From G963664585 sp963664585 (lineage in GTDB: Bacteria; Bacillota; Clostridia; Oscillospirales; Ruminococcaceae), in NCBI GenBank assembly GCA_963664585.2, contig CAXXEO010000017.1, positions 124,001 to 188,000 on the forward strand: a stretch of DNA of 64,000 nucleotides, in the 5' to 3' direction. Under the pieces are notes generated by a model that saw only the letters and a list, made by a program, of their open reading frames with translations, was not told the DNA's origin and did not search any database. Shown here piece by piece: positions 10,404-20,094 of the stretch. A program made the position numbers and the translations under genes. Each line of letters starts with the position of its first letter. The stretch's first letter is position 1.

Positions 10404-10429
10404 CCATAAAATTTCCCTTCTCCATGTTT

Positions 10430-10970
10430 TCCGCTATCGGTGCGATACTGTCAATCATTTTACCCGCCAAGACGGGAAAAACGAAACCAAAGCATATTTC
10501 CCCCACTATCGGTGCGATACTGTCAATCGTTTTTACCCCGGCCAAGACGGGAAAACGAACAAAGCATAATTCCCCCACTATCGGTGCGATACTGTCAATC
10601 ATTTTACCCCGCCTGCGGCGGGGGAAAAAGAACGACCTCCACTGTTTACATGTTCGGTGCGATTCAGTTTCTACTCTTTATCCCGCCTGCGGCGGGAAAA
10701 AAAAGGCTTACTGTTTACATGATCGGTGCGATTCCATAATCTACTCTTTCTCCCGCCTGCGGCGGAAAAAAAAAGGGACTTACTGTTTACATGATCGGTG
10801 CGATTCAGTTCTACTCTTTATCCCGCCTTCCGGCGAGAAAAGAACGACCTCACTGTTTTACATGTTCGGTGCGATTCAGTTTCTACTCTTTCTCCCGCCT
10901 GCGGCGGGGAAAAAAGAACGACTCACTGTTTATTTGACTGGTGCGATTCAATCAAAAAAAACACAGCCTA
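10430..10970. repeat. Minisatellite of about 72 bp, eight units
   Basis: The motif GGTGCGAT recurs at about 10439, 10511, 10583, 10656, 10725, 10797, 10868 and 10939, a steady period of 69-73 bp. Each unit also has a GC-rich inverted repeat (CCCGCCTGCGGCGGG or, in the left-hand units, CCAAGACGGG), followed on the plus strand by a run of A. Units drift gradually from left to right. The array fills the gap between portal and scaffold genes. Open frames across it simply read the repeat. Confidence 0.9.
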
Positions 10971-10974
10971 CACT

Positions 10975-12784
10975 GTGCTTTCTTCGCGGGGGGCTGGCTT
11001 TGACCATTCTTTTTTACACTTTGGGCCACTGGGTAGGTAATGATCTGGGCCACGCCGCCAGCCTGCTCTGTTTTTTCCACTTTCAAGATTCTCGCCTCAA
11101 CCGGGCATTTTGCACTCCATTTGTTGCCATTCCTCCTAAATTCAGTATTGATTGCTGCGTTTGCTGTAGGACCGGACTGCTGCAAGCCCGTCTGTTGTAG
11201 ACCAGGACCTGCTGTAATCCTGCCTGCTGCATCTGATAAGCCATCTGCTGCTGTTTTGGCGATTTCCCTTTTCTGCAATATCTCTCCCAGCTTTGCTTTG
11301 GGTGCGGTAGCGCCGTCGTCCAGCACTTCCACATACTCCTCAAAGGTGATGTATCCCTCTTGCCAATGCGTTTTCAATGGACTGCTCCTGGGCATATTTG
11401 CTGTATGGGCTTGTCGGCGAAACGTCCACCCGGATGCCAACCTTCATTTCCCGAAGAATTTCCTGCGGGATCAAAAGGACCTCTTCTGCGGTTTCAACCT
11501 CCAAGCCATTCGGGACTATACGCTGCCCACCACTTCAAAACCATATCAGCGCAATGTCCTCCACGAAACTGCTTAAATAAAGCGATCTGCTCGTTTAAAA
11601 GGAATTTGCCGCCTGATCTCTGACCGCGATAATCGCGGTGCCAGACGCCTGTTCCGGATTCACCAGGACCTAACGCTGCGTCGCCGGCACCCGCAAGCTC
11701 TCTTGTCTGGATGATCAGCTCACTCCTGCAGGTTATGCGCCATCGGATGACATCGGAGAGGGCGCTACATAGGCAAAGGGCATCCGCCGCCTTCTGTACG
11801 CTGCCCGGTCCACCTCCAAGGCAACGCCGACTTTTGTCCCACGTCCCTCATAGTTGGCAATCCCCGTCTTTGGAGTAGACAGGTTTTGCGAATGCCGTCC
11901 ATCTTAGCGGACATTTTCGCGCCTGACCAAAAGCCTGTTGGCCGCGATCTGATTGGGGATAAGCTGCGTGACTTCTCCATTCCCGCGGGAAACTGTTTTT
12001 TCTTTCGCATCCATACCAGTGGACGCCACCGGATAGGACAGACAGTCCATCGACCGCGGTTTCCGGCTGATAGATCACATTCTTTGTGGCACGGGTAAAA
12101 TGCAAAGTGCCATCCTTCAGTTCCAAATATAAAAGGCATGAGCATTTGCTCACACCCTGTACTTCATCCTTCGCGGAGCCGATTAAGTTTTGTGGTATCA
12201 TCGGTCACCCATAATAAGGGTCTATTTCATCCTGCGGGATCTCGTTTGCTTCGGCATCCTTCTTCACATCCTCAATATTCCGGCGCTCATAGATAATGAT
12301 GTATGGCTGCTTTTTGCATATCGGTTCTGCTGCTCGTCCGCGAAATAGATATTGGTGTTGTCGATCAGCTGACAATCCAAGCTCGAATTGTAGAAGTAGA
12401 TGTAAGTATCGCCCGATATGCAAGCCTCTTTCACCGACTCCCACATCTTGCGGTCCATCTTCTGGTTTTCCCACACCTTGGCGGCGTGTTTCATTCAAAG
12501 TATTTGCAGGCTGCAAGGGCCACCTCCTGCCCGGCGCTTGGACATGGGCGCGTAATGGATTCGTCCATGTTGTTCATTGGCGACCGAGGCAATTTTGTAC
12601 TCGCATGTCGGCTGGATAAAGTTATAGAAACGGGCAGGCTTTCTCCCCCCGATTCCAGTCCCTCCCACTGTTTGCCTTCAAAGAAGTTGTGCGGCCCCGC
12701 TCGGTATCGCTGTACAGGGCTGATCTTATTGTGATGATCGACGCCCCTGCTCGTATTTTTTCCAAATATCTGTTGTATCAGTCA
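10975..12784 (-). pseudogene. Portal protein, many frameshifts
   Basis: A likely TTG start at 12784 overlaps the end of the previous gene (TTDIWKKYEQG). Joined across frames the product reads NKISLYSDTERG, FFEGKQWEGLESGGE, NFIQPTCEYKIASVA, WENQKMDRKMWESVKEACIS, GDTYIYFYNSSLDCQLIDNT, YIIIYERRNIEDVKKDAEAN and so on to a C-terminal GYITFEEYVEVLDDGATAPK segment. This matches the long (about 600-residue) portal family of clostridial short-tailed phages and follows terL as expected. More than ten indels are needed to join it. Confidence 0.7.
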
Positions 12785-12993
12785 ATCTTCATTTGCCCCC
12801 TTCCTGTTCCGTCATAGACTTCCACGTTTGCCATCAGCGTATTGATCTTTTTCGTTTCCTTGTCGACCGCCTTGCGGATGTGCGGCATGCTCACAAGCGG
12901 TTGCAGCTTGCGCCCCCCGCCGTCCCGGTAGCCTATGCGGTAAATAAAGATCGCCGCCAAAGCTCCGGCCAGTGTAAATAAAACGTCCATCAT
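12778..12993 (-). CDS. Small membrane protein
   Basis: 71 residues with one N-terminal membrane segment (VLFTLAGALAAIFIYRIGY), then a charged tail rich in Lys and Asp. Its ATG overlaps the terL stop (ATGA) and its stop overlaps the likely portal start, so it is embedded in the packaging operon. The function is unknown; a holin or spanin role is possible from size alone but there is no specific evidence. Confidence 0.6.
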   Translation of the reverse strand: MMDVLFTLAGALAAIFIYRIGYRDGGGRKLQPLVSMPHIRKAVDKETKKINTLMANVEVYDGTGRGQMKID

Positions 12994-14327
12994 ATCACCC
13001 TCACTTTATCGCCCTTCCCTATGGGATTAGGCTTTGGTTTCTCCGCGCTGAAATTATAGTGCTGCACTTCCTGCGGTTTCCGGTGCGGCGCCGGTCTTCC
13101 CGCCACAAAGTACCGGATCGCATCCGGCGCATGGGTCAGCTCGTGCGGCTCTTTCGCGCAATCTTCGGGATTTCTTTCGTCAAACTGCAAAGCGGGGATG
13201 CACCGGATCAAGTTCTCGCAGTGATCGAAGATCCGCAGATTGGCAATGGGCTGCCCTGTCTCGTCCTCGGTGGGTTTGAGCCATTCCTTCAGCGCATACC
13301 ACCCTTGCACACGGTCATTCGAGGCTTTGATAACGGGCACACCATGCTTCGTGAATAGTTCCGCCGCGCTTTCGCCCGTTTCTTGTCTGCGGTTCCAGAG
13401 GTCAGGCGGGGCAATGTATTCGTATATCGCCTCATTGGTCATGCTTCTAATCTGGGCGGCGGCTTCGGATATAATCAGGTTTGATTTGTACAGCTCTTTG
13501 GTCACATAAGCCCTGCCTTGATTGTCCACCGCAATCCAGTACCCCGCCAGCATATCAAGGCCATAGTCCATCACGAAATAGCGCCGCCAATCCGCCGGAA
13601 TCGCAAAGGCCGGCATCACATGGACATCCTGCCGGAACTCCTTAAAGTACTGCCCGGCGAAGACGTTCCAGTCGCCTTCCAGCCATGCCCTTCTGAGATC
13701 GTCGGGGAGATTTTCCAGCATTCTGATATAGCCCGTGTCCGTCTCCATTAAGGCTTTGTTGTCGTATACACGGGCGGCGATAAAGGTGTAGTTATCGGGG
13801 TTTTCGGTGGGCCTGTACTTTTTATCAATGAACAGCCGCTTGACCCACTCGTGCCCCACGCCCCCGGGGTTACAGGTGAGATACATTCTCTTCGGCAGAC
13901 CGTTAGCGCCGCGAAGACAAGCGGTCAACGCATTGTATTGAAACTCTGTAAACTGTGTCGCCTCGTCGAGAAAGATCACGTCGTACTCCTGCCCCTGATA
14001 TTGGAGTACGTCGCTTTCCGCGTCGCAGTATCCGAATTTAAGCCGCGAGCCGTTCGGGAAGGTAAAAGACTTGTCCGTTTCCTTATATTTCGCGATGTTC
14101 ATCAAATCGACATTCAAGGGGAGAATGTGGTTCTCCCGAAGCTCCGGGAATGTCCGGCGCAGGATCAATTCTTTGATCCCCGCATAGTTAAGCGCCAACA
14201 GCTTTGCTTTCTGCCTGACTGCCCAGCTCTTGCCGCCGCCTCTTGCCCCGCCATAAGCGACGAAACGGGTTTTGGCCAGCATAAATTGACGCTGCTTCGG
14301 ATTTGGGGCTGGCATTGTTCGTATCAC
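12990..14327 (-). CDS. terL: Phage terminase large subunit (complete copy)
   Basis: 445 residues with a GTG start (GTG ATA CGA ACA ATG) after AAGGAGA. The ATPase domain shows a Walker A-type loop GGARGGGKSWAVRQK (about residues 27-41), Walker B DVIFLDEATQF (about 114-124) and coupling motif TCNPGG (about 150-155). The C-terminal nuclease domain follows (YFVMDYGLDMLAGYWIAVDN). This is the only full copy; four 5' fragments of the same gene lie in the array at 31-32, 26-27, 20 and 17 kb. It is the packaging motor and appears intact although the downstream structural genes are broken. Confidence 0.95.
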   Translation of the reverse strand: MIRTMPAPNPKQRQFMLAKTRFVAYGGARGGGKSWAVRQKAKLLALNYAGIKELILRRTFPELRENHILPLNVDLMNIAKYKETDKSFTFPNGSRLKFGYCDAESDVLQYQGQEYDVIFLDEATQFTEFQYNALTACLRGANGLPKRMYLTCNPGGVGHEWVKRLFIDKKYRPTENPDNYTFIAARVYDNKALMETDTGYIRMLENLPDDLRRAWLEGDWNVFAGQYFKEFRQDVHVMPAFAIPADWRRYFVMDYGLDMLAGYWIAVDNQGRAYVTKELYKSNLIISEAAAQIRSMTNEAIYEYIAPPDLWNRRQETGESAAELFTKHGVPVIKASNDRVQGWYALKEWLKPTEDETGQPIANLRIFDHCENLIRCIPALQFDERNPEDCAKEPHELTHAPDAIRYFVAGRPAPHRKPQEVQHYNFSAEKPKPNPIGKGDKVRVI

Positions 14328-14450
14328 TATCTCTTCTCCTTGGGTTTCTGTACATCTTTATACAATGATGTTTTGAAACATCATGCATTATTACGTTGAA
14401 CCGCCCCACCCCTCGGTATATCACAACGTTAATTCCCCACAAAACCAAAA

Positions 14451-14520
14451 AGCCGCCCTCTCGGACAGCTCTCTACTATATATATTATACCTCTTGATTT
14501 TTTCCCAAGTGTATCAACAT
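14451..14520 (-). promoter_or_regulatory. Late-type promoter with immediate terminator hairpin, upstream of terL
   Basis: Read on the minus strand: CACTTGGGAAAAAATCAA, then GAGG, then a perfect TATAAT box. About 15 bases later comes a hairpin (AGCTGTCC, loop GAGA, GGGCGGCT) followed by TTTTT, a standard intrinsic terminator. A TTGATA lies 22 bases before the TATAAT, too far for an ordinary -35, so an activator may be needed. Thirteen copies of this element exist in the window, one ahead of nearly every cassette. Other reading: the hairpin simply ends the preceding immunity transcript. Confidence 0.6.
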
Positions 14521-14767
14521 TAAATAAAACTTAGATTTTTTGTTTGCCCGCGGCGAAAACAGAGCAGGAGAAAGGCGGGGGGTCGCAAGTGTCCCCGGTG
14601 CAGCGCACATCAGCCCGTAAAGCGGAATGAAAGGCGGTCCCTTGGGGGTCAGATTTTGCGTGATGAACTTGGTCCGGAGTCATGCTTCGCGGAAAGATGC
14701 ACGTATCAAGGCTTTCATATGGGTTGTAGACAGCCCATATATTATCATGAATTCCCATGAAGTGCTG
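14521..14767. repeat. Cassette boundary element
   Basis: No gene. It starts (from the left) with AACAGAGCAGGAGAAAGGCGG, contains a GGTCGCAAGTGTCCCCGG stretch and ends GCACGTATCAAGGCTTTCAT. Related blocks lie 3' of immunity genes at 24.05-24.16, 27.54-27.65, 32.28-32.46, 35.54-35.64, 40.81-40.93, 43.68-43.98, 50.33-50.39 and 57.2-57.3 kb. Confidence 0.5.
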
Positions 14768-15217
14768 TTATGATTTATCTTGAAATGGTGCTTTGTTTAA
14801 TATAATTCCAATTTCCTTGCGTAATCTTTGTGCAAATTCTTGATCAATGCTCTCAAAATACTGTAGCCTCTTATTGAACATAATTCGGCGAAAATCCTGA
14901 TTTGCAATTCGATTTTTTGCCTCATAAATTGCGGATGCCTCATCAACATCTCCCTTGATTGCCCAATATGTTATTTCAGAGAGACTTTGTGTGATGTCAT
15001 CATGATATAAAGTTCCTCTTTCTAAAACTCTAAAGTGGTATCCACTCTCATCAGTAAAACAAAATTCACCTTGAATATCACTGGTAGTATTTTCGCGGAA
15101 ATTGGTGTTAAGAGACATGGATATTCCGTCTTTTTGCATTAACGGAATTATTTTGTCATATACAGATTGAACATGTTTCTCTAATGCTTTTGTTGCCAAT
15201 AAATTACTCATATTCAT
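14768..15217 (-). CDS. Imm63-family immunity protein (C16)
   Basis: 149 residues with the Imm63 pattern: SGYHFRVLERG near the centre, then LSEITYWAIKG, IYEAKNRI, DFRRIMFNKR and a C-terminal IGIILNKAPFQD. There is no signal peptide or membrane segment, so it acts in the cytoplasm. It follows the TNT-type toxin gene by about 15 bases with AAGGAG before the start. Two other Imm63 genes (35658-36128 and 41056-41511) also follow TNT tips, which supports a specific toxin-antitoxin match. It remains intact although its toxin is frameshifted. Confidence 0.85.
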   Translation of the reverse strand: MNMSNLLATKALEKHVQSVYDKIIPLMQKDGISMSLNTNFRENTTSDIQGEFCFTDESGYHFRVLERGTLYHDDITQSLSEITYWAIKGDVDEASAIYEAKNRIANQDFRRIMFNKRLQYFESIDQEFAQRLRKEIGIILNKAPFQDKS

Positions 15218-15231
15218 TATCTCCTTAGACT

Positions 15232-16955
15232 CTATTTTATTATCAATCTAATGTAACCTAAATCTCGCAACTCTTGAATTGACATTGGCAACTGATATTG
15301 TGTTCCACCGCCGGGTTGATTAAACCATGGAGCGGCTGTTCCTGCCTTAGCATCAAATGGTCTAACAACTTCATAGGAGTTATAGGGACTATTTTCCGAT
15401 CCTGGCGCCAAAGAGCGCTGTTCATATGGCGTTCCCTCTGGAGCAGCATACTTACCAGATGTTTTCCCATATCTGTCAATATTAGTACCAGGCTGTAAAG
15501 TTGTGTTAGTCGGGGTATCAGCAAAGCCATCGTTATCTGGCCACCATGTTGAACTATCAGGTTCTCCCCTGCGCCCTCTGTTACAACTTCGTCCGCAATC
15601 TTGGCACCATCTTTAACCGCTTCACCAGCCTCATCCACGCCCTTGATGGCGGTTTTCACGGCGTCGTCTGCAACCTCTGCGGCTTCATCTCCATACTTCA
15701 AGATGCCTTTTGTCAACGCGCCGGCTTCGTCCGCGTTCTTGGCCATGCCTTTTGCCAATGCACCGACTTCGTCCATGTACTTGAGATCCCCTACGACAGG
15801 CAGCAGCGCAGCCAGGTCAAGCAGTGTCTGAAGCACATGTTCCGGAGTCGATTTCCAATGCGTCACATCGTACGTCAGATCCCTGATGTCCATGGGCAAA
15901 TCGGCGCCCGCAAGGCCCAGGCACACCTGTGCCGCCGTACCCAAAAGGGTTACATCATCCGTATAATTTCCCTGTATAACCTGTTTCAGGGCTTTTTTAA
16001 TATAATCCTGTACCTCAATCCCCGTGCCATTATCAGTGATTGTCCCTGCCTCTTGTATACTATTATACTGCGAGTCCCTTATATTGGCAATGGCTTCCGG
16101 TGCTGCCGCCTCGTCCTGTAAGCGCTGGAGGTAATTTGCATAGACTTCCGTATCCGGTGATACTTCTGGCATCGTGTCATTCAGTCCCAAATTCGGGTCT
16201 GCCACCCAGCCGGAGTCTTCCGCCTGATTCCATGTTGGTGTAAAGTCATTCAGCCCGTTATTCTGGTACGATTCCCAGTCGATGCCCGCGCCCCCCGAAG
16301 TTTCAGCCTGTGAAGCTGCATACTCTTCCTCCAAGGCACTTCTCTTAGCCGCCGCCTCATCTTTTAAGCGCCGGACATAATCCGCATACGCCTGCGTATC
16401 CAGCGAACCTTCCTGCTCTGTAAAGTCATTCAGTCCCGTATCGGAGTATATATTAGAACCCGAATCGTCCGGCTGATTCCGTGTTGGAGCAAAGTCGTTA
16501 AGTCCGTTGTTCTGATACGACTCCCAGTCGATGCCCGCGTCCCCCGAAGTTTCAGCCTGAGAAGCCGCGTATTCTGCCGCCATAGCGCTTGCCTTGGCGT
16601 CCGCCTCGTCCTTTAAGCGCTGGACATAATCCGAATACGCCTGCGTATCCAACGATACTTCCTGACTTGTAAAGTCATTCAGCCCCGTATTCGAGTAAAC
16701 GTCTGAACCCGAATCGTCCGGCTGACTCCATGTTGGTATCGTGTCATTCAGTCCTAATCCCGGGTCTGCCACCCAGCCGGAATCATCCGCGGCGGGCTCT
16801 TCCTCCCATGAATTAGCGTTTTGCGTTTCCTGCTGCTGTGCCGCTTCCTCATCGCCCGATTTCATCATCTCCTCCAATTCGGAGTCAGTGTACTCCTCGG
16901 TACGCCAGCCCGGGGAAGTGATCAGCAATAGAAACTGCTTGAGATTAAACCCCAT
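15232..16955 (-). pseudogene. Polymorphic toxin C16: core A with TNT tip, frameshifted at the junction
   Basis: From MGFNLKQFLLLITSPGWRTE the frame covers the common head, three coiled-coil units (one is DYVQRLKDEADAKASAMAAE) and core A (TLLDLAALLPVVGDLKYMDE, then repeats of DEAGALTKGILKYGDEA). Right after EGAGE (about 15560) the frame slips. One base off, the sequence reads WWPDNDGFADTP, TNIDRYGKTSGKYAAPEGTP, YNSYEVVRPFDAKAG and APWFNQPGGGTQYQLPMSIQ, a complete TNT (tuberculosis necrotizing toxin) NAD glycohydrolase domain ending at 15232. The R-Y-G and GGGTQ motifs are present. One missing base between GGGGAG and CCTGAT explains it. Either the toxin is dead or this is a sequence error. Confidence 0.85.
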
Positions 16956-17011
16956 GGGTTCACCTCCCTGTCAATCTTAAACTTTGTATATTCCCCCCAC
17001 ACCTGCGTCAT

Positions 17012-17401
17012 TTAATACTCTGTAAACTGTGTCGCCTCGTCGAGAAAGATCACGTCGTACTCCTGCCCCTGATATTGGAGTACGTCGCTTTCCGCGTCAC
17101 AGTATCCGAATTTAAGCCGCGAACCGTTCGGAAAGGTAAAAGACTTGTCCGTTTCCTTATACTTCGCGATGTTCGTCAAATCGACATTCAAGGGGAGAAT
17201 GTGGTTCTCCCGAAGCTCCGGGAATGTCCGGCGCAGGATCAATTCTTTGATCCCCGCATAGTTAAGAGCCAACAGCTTTGCTTTCTGCCTGACTGCCCAG
17301 CTCTTGCCGCCGCCTCTTGCCCCGCCATAAGCGACGAAACGGGTTTTGGCCAGCATAAATTGGCGCTGCTTCGGATTTGGGGCTGGCATTGTTCGTATCA
17401 C
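17012..17401 (-). pseudogene. terL 5' fragment (residues 1 to about 127)
   Basis: GTG start, identical opening MIRTMPAPNPKQRQFMLAKT and Walker A region as the full terL, through FLDEATQFTE, then an abrupt join to unrelated sequence and a stop. It lies between a promoter element and toxin C16. It keeps the ribosome binding site but lacks half the ATPase and all the nuclease domain, so it cannot package DNA. Confidence 0.9.
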
Positions 17402-17524
17402 TATCTCTTCTCCTTGGGTTTCTGTACATCTTTATACAATGATGTTTTGAAACATCATGCATTATTACGTTGAACCGCCCCACCCCTCGGTATATCACAA
17501 CGTTAATTCCCCACAAAACCAAAA

Positions 17525-17595
17525 AGCCGCCCTCTCGGACAGCTCTCTACTATATTCATTATACCCCTTGTTTTTTTCCCAAGTGTATCAACATT
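17525..17595 (-). promoter_or_regulatory. Late-type promoter with hairpin (before C16 unit)
   Basis: Same layout as at 14451-14520. The AAATCAA of other copies reads AAAACAA here. The TATAAT and the AGCTGTCC/GGGCGGCT hairpin are unchanged. Confidence 0.55.
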
Positions 17596-17763
17596 TGAAA
17601 AAATAGTTTTTTATGCTGGATTTTCAAAAAGGTGAATCTTTACAAGGGTTCAGTGCATTTTTTCATACCTGTGACATTTCTAAACTTCCGGCGCAGATGG
17701 TCGGGATTCCGTAAAACGTCAGAAAACAAAAGCATTTCGAACTGTCTATGGGTGGGCAAACGA

Positions 17764-18099
17764 TTATGAAACCATTGATTTTAATGTTTTATCAAGAATA
17801 CCAAAATTATTGAGCATATTTTCGGAGGTATAACTTTTAAAGCCTTTAATAACAGGTTCTTTTGATAGTCGGCTAAGACCAATATATTCGTTCCCAACCT
17901 TAATCCTAATTCCTAAAGTTGATCTTTCGTATTCAAACATAACATCAAATTGATTGTATAAAATGGTACTGACTTCAAAAATATCAAAAGGAGCACCTTG
18001 GTGAGTAATAATGTTAATTTTTGATATATTATCCCCCCAATAATCAACTATTTGGTTTATTAATTCATCAATCTTTTCTTGCAAATCGTTATCTAACAT
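17764..18099 (-). CDS. Putative cytoplasmic immunity protein (C15)
   Basis: 111 residues, acidic and mostly helical, without a signal peptide (MLDNDLQEKIDELINQIVDY). The start overlaps the 3' end of toxin C15 by 11 bases, the tightest coupling in the array. I do not recognise the family; the role is inferred from position. Confidence 0.65.
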   Translation of the reverse strand: MLDNDLQEKIDELINQIVDYWGDNISKINIITHQGAPFDIFEVSTILYNQFDVMFEYERSTLGIRIKVGNEYIGLSRLSKEPVIKGFKSYTSENMLNNFGILDKTLKSMVS

Positions 18100-19972
18100 A
18101 CCAATAATCCCCCATCTTTATCAAGTCGCTATCCGCTTTGACAAGAGCTGATTTTATATATTCCCATTCGTCTACAATTGCACCTTTTTCGTAGTCGAGC
18201 GGATTGTGTGAGAATCTGATAGTTTTACTCTTCGAAATGGCCTCATCCAGAGCTGGCTTATTCAGGTAATCAAACATTTCAGAATCTTTCAGTCCGTATT
18301 TCTTTTGAATAACTTTATAGTCGCTACCCAAATCGAAGTATGATGATTTTCCCGCTTTTGCGATATAAGAATCTGGCCCAGGTTTAGACCAATCTTCTAT
18401 ACCGTTTTCAACAGTGGGAGTAAATTTTCCAAGCGTTAATGTAGATGACTCCGGATTTTTTATCGAAGATAGTCGGATTTCCTTAAATTCATTGGCCGGG
18501 ATCTTCCCTCCGACCTTGCCGTCGGTAATTCTAATTCCGTCAATCACGTCCCCCGTTTCCTGTTGATTTCCAGTATACTCCAAATCTCCGTTCTCCGCAA
18601 CAGACTTGGCCGCGTCTTTTTCGAGCTTTCTCTTGTAGGCGTCAGCGTCGGTAAAGACACTCTGCTGCCCGTCCAGCGGCTGCTCTGATATTTGCCGCGC
18701 ATCGCTTGCGGCGGTATCGGGCGACGTGTCGTCGAATGCGGTACCCTGTGCCTTGGCCACACTCTCAGGGGAATTAAACTGCGTGTTTGCCCCGCCTTTC
18801 AGCAAAAAATTTGCGGCCCTATTTATCTCGATGCCTGTGCCGCCCATAACGCCGCCCGACAATCCGGCAATCTTAACCTGATGCCACAAATCGTTCCAAC
18901 TGAATTTCGCGTTTGGATCTTTTTCAGCCATATCTGATAAAAGATTCAGGAAATAGGAAAGTCCTTCCTCGGTCATTTCCGTACCGGACTGTTTCGCTAT
19001 CACCTTGGTGATACTGTCCAGCGGGGCCGCTTTCAGTATTTTAACCCAACTTCCCAAAGATATTGCTTCCGTCCCCGTCTCAATCAGCCCGGAAACAATT
19101 CCGCGCCTTTGCGTGTCACCGGCGCCCACGCCCTGACTTGCCAGTTCATACTCCCGCTGTGCAGCGGCTCTGGCCCCCATCAGCGCGACCGGAATGGCGG
19201 GATTGATAAAAGCCGTAGGATAAACAACTGCGTTTTGCCCCACACTCAAAAGCGCCTCACCGGCGTCGCGGGGAAAGCCGCTCGATCCTTCCAATGCCTT
19301 TGCGCTGTTCTGTGCCGCCTGAGCCTGTTTTTGCATACCTTTTGAGGTTTCGGGGGTCAAAACGGTTTGATTCAGTTTTACGCCAAAACGCGCGGCCTCT
19401 TGCTCTATCCATTCCTTGTCTTTATTTTCATACGCTTCCCAAACATCCCACCGGTTGGCTCCTTTGGCTATCAATTCATCCTGAAAGGCTTTTGCGTCCT
19501 GAGATCCCTGTTTATAGGTATCCGCAAGCATAGGTGCCGCCGCTCCCCATGACTGCCCGATACTTTTCAGTCCATAATTGATACGTTCGCCCAAGGTCGG
19601 CTGATTTCCGGATGCCGCCTGCCCCGCGCCCTTTTGCTTCTGGACCAGCTCAGCATAGGCCTGCGAAGCAAAGGATTCCTTCAGCTTCTCATAGTCGTTC
19701 AGCCCTAAACCCGGGTCTGCCACCCAGCCGGAGTCCTCCGTCTGTCTCACCGTCGGCGCAGAGTCGTTAAGCCCATTGTTCTGGTACGACTCCCAATCGA
19801 TGCCTGCGCCTCCAGGAGTCTCGGCTTGAGCGGCAGTGTTTTGCGTTTCCTGCTGAGCCGCTTCCTGATCGCCCGCATTCATCATCTCCTCCAGCTCGGA
19901 GTCAGTGTACTCCTCAGTACGCCAGCCCGGGGAAGTAAGAAGCGAGAATAACTGCTTTAAATTAAACCCCAT
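18089..19972 (-). CDS. Polymorphic toxin C15: core D, unassigned tip
   Basis: 627 residues. Common head MGFNLKQLFSLLTSPGWRTE, one short repeat unit, then core D (about residues 110-400). The core has hydrophobic stretches (NAVVYPTAFINPAIPVALMG, GGVMGGTGIEINRAANFLLK) and Gly/Ala-rich helices that could cross a membrane. The tip (about the last 150 residues) contains GKSSYFDLGSDYKVIQKKYG, SEMFDYLNKPALDEAISKSK and IRFSHNPLDY and ends GDYWYVR. I cannot assign it to a family. Head and core are nearly identical in DNA to toxin C13 (24614-26605); only the tip differs. Confidence 0.85.
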   Translation of the reverse strand: MGFNLKQLFSLLTSPGWRTEEYTDSELEEMMNAGDQEAAQQETQNTAAQAETPGGAGIDWESYQNNGLNDSAPTVRQTEDSGWVADPGLGLNDYEKLKESFASQAYAELVQKQKGAGQAASGNQPTLGERINYGLKSIGQSWGAAAPMLADTYKQGSQDAKAFQDELIAKGANRWDVWEAYENKDKEWIEQEAARFGVKLNQTVLTPETSKGMQKQAQAAQNSAKALEGSSGFPRDAGEALLSVGQNAVVYPTAFINPAIPVALMGARAAAQREYELASQGVGAGDTQRRGIVSGLIETGTEAISLGSWVKILKAAPLDSITKVIAKQSGTEMTEEGLSYFLNLLSDMAEKDPNAKFSWNDLWHQVKIAGLSGGVMGGTGIEINRAANFLLKGGANTQFNSPESVAKAQGTAFDDTSPDTAASDARQISEQPLDGQQSVFTDADAYKRKLEKDAAKSVAENGDLEYTGNQQETGDVIDGIRITDGKVGGKIPANEFKEIRLSSIKNPESSTLTLGKFTPTVENGIEDWSKPGPDSYIAKAGKSSYFDLGSDYKVIQKKYGLKDSEMFDYLNKPALDEAISKSKTIRFSHNPLDYEKGAIVDEWEYIKSALVKADSDLIKMGDYWYVR

Positions 19973-20001
19973 GGGTTTACCCTCCTGTCAATCTTAACTT
20001 T

Positions 20002-20088
20002 ATATATTCCCCCGCCGATGGCGGGGGAATATATAACCCTCATCCCAAAATTTGAAAACGGATCGCGGAATACTCCGCGATCCGTTTT
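20002..20088 (-). terminator. Tandem hairpins ahead of toxin C15
   Basis: Two perfect inverted repeats. The first on the minus strand is AAAACGGATCGCGGA, loop GTAT, and its complement ending in CCGTTTT, a terminator-like hairpin (20055-20088). The second is TATTCCCCCGCC, loop ATC, GGCGGGGGAATA (20002-20035), about 30 bases before the toxin ATG. The second lacks a T-run and may act on mRNA stability or translation. Confidence 0.6.
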
Positions 20089-20094
20089 ATATAG

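Noticed and set aside
10430..10970. CRISPR array
   Set aside because: Regular spacing, but the whole unit of about 72 bp is conserved, with no variable spacers of uniform length and no cas genes nearby.
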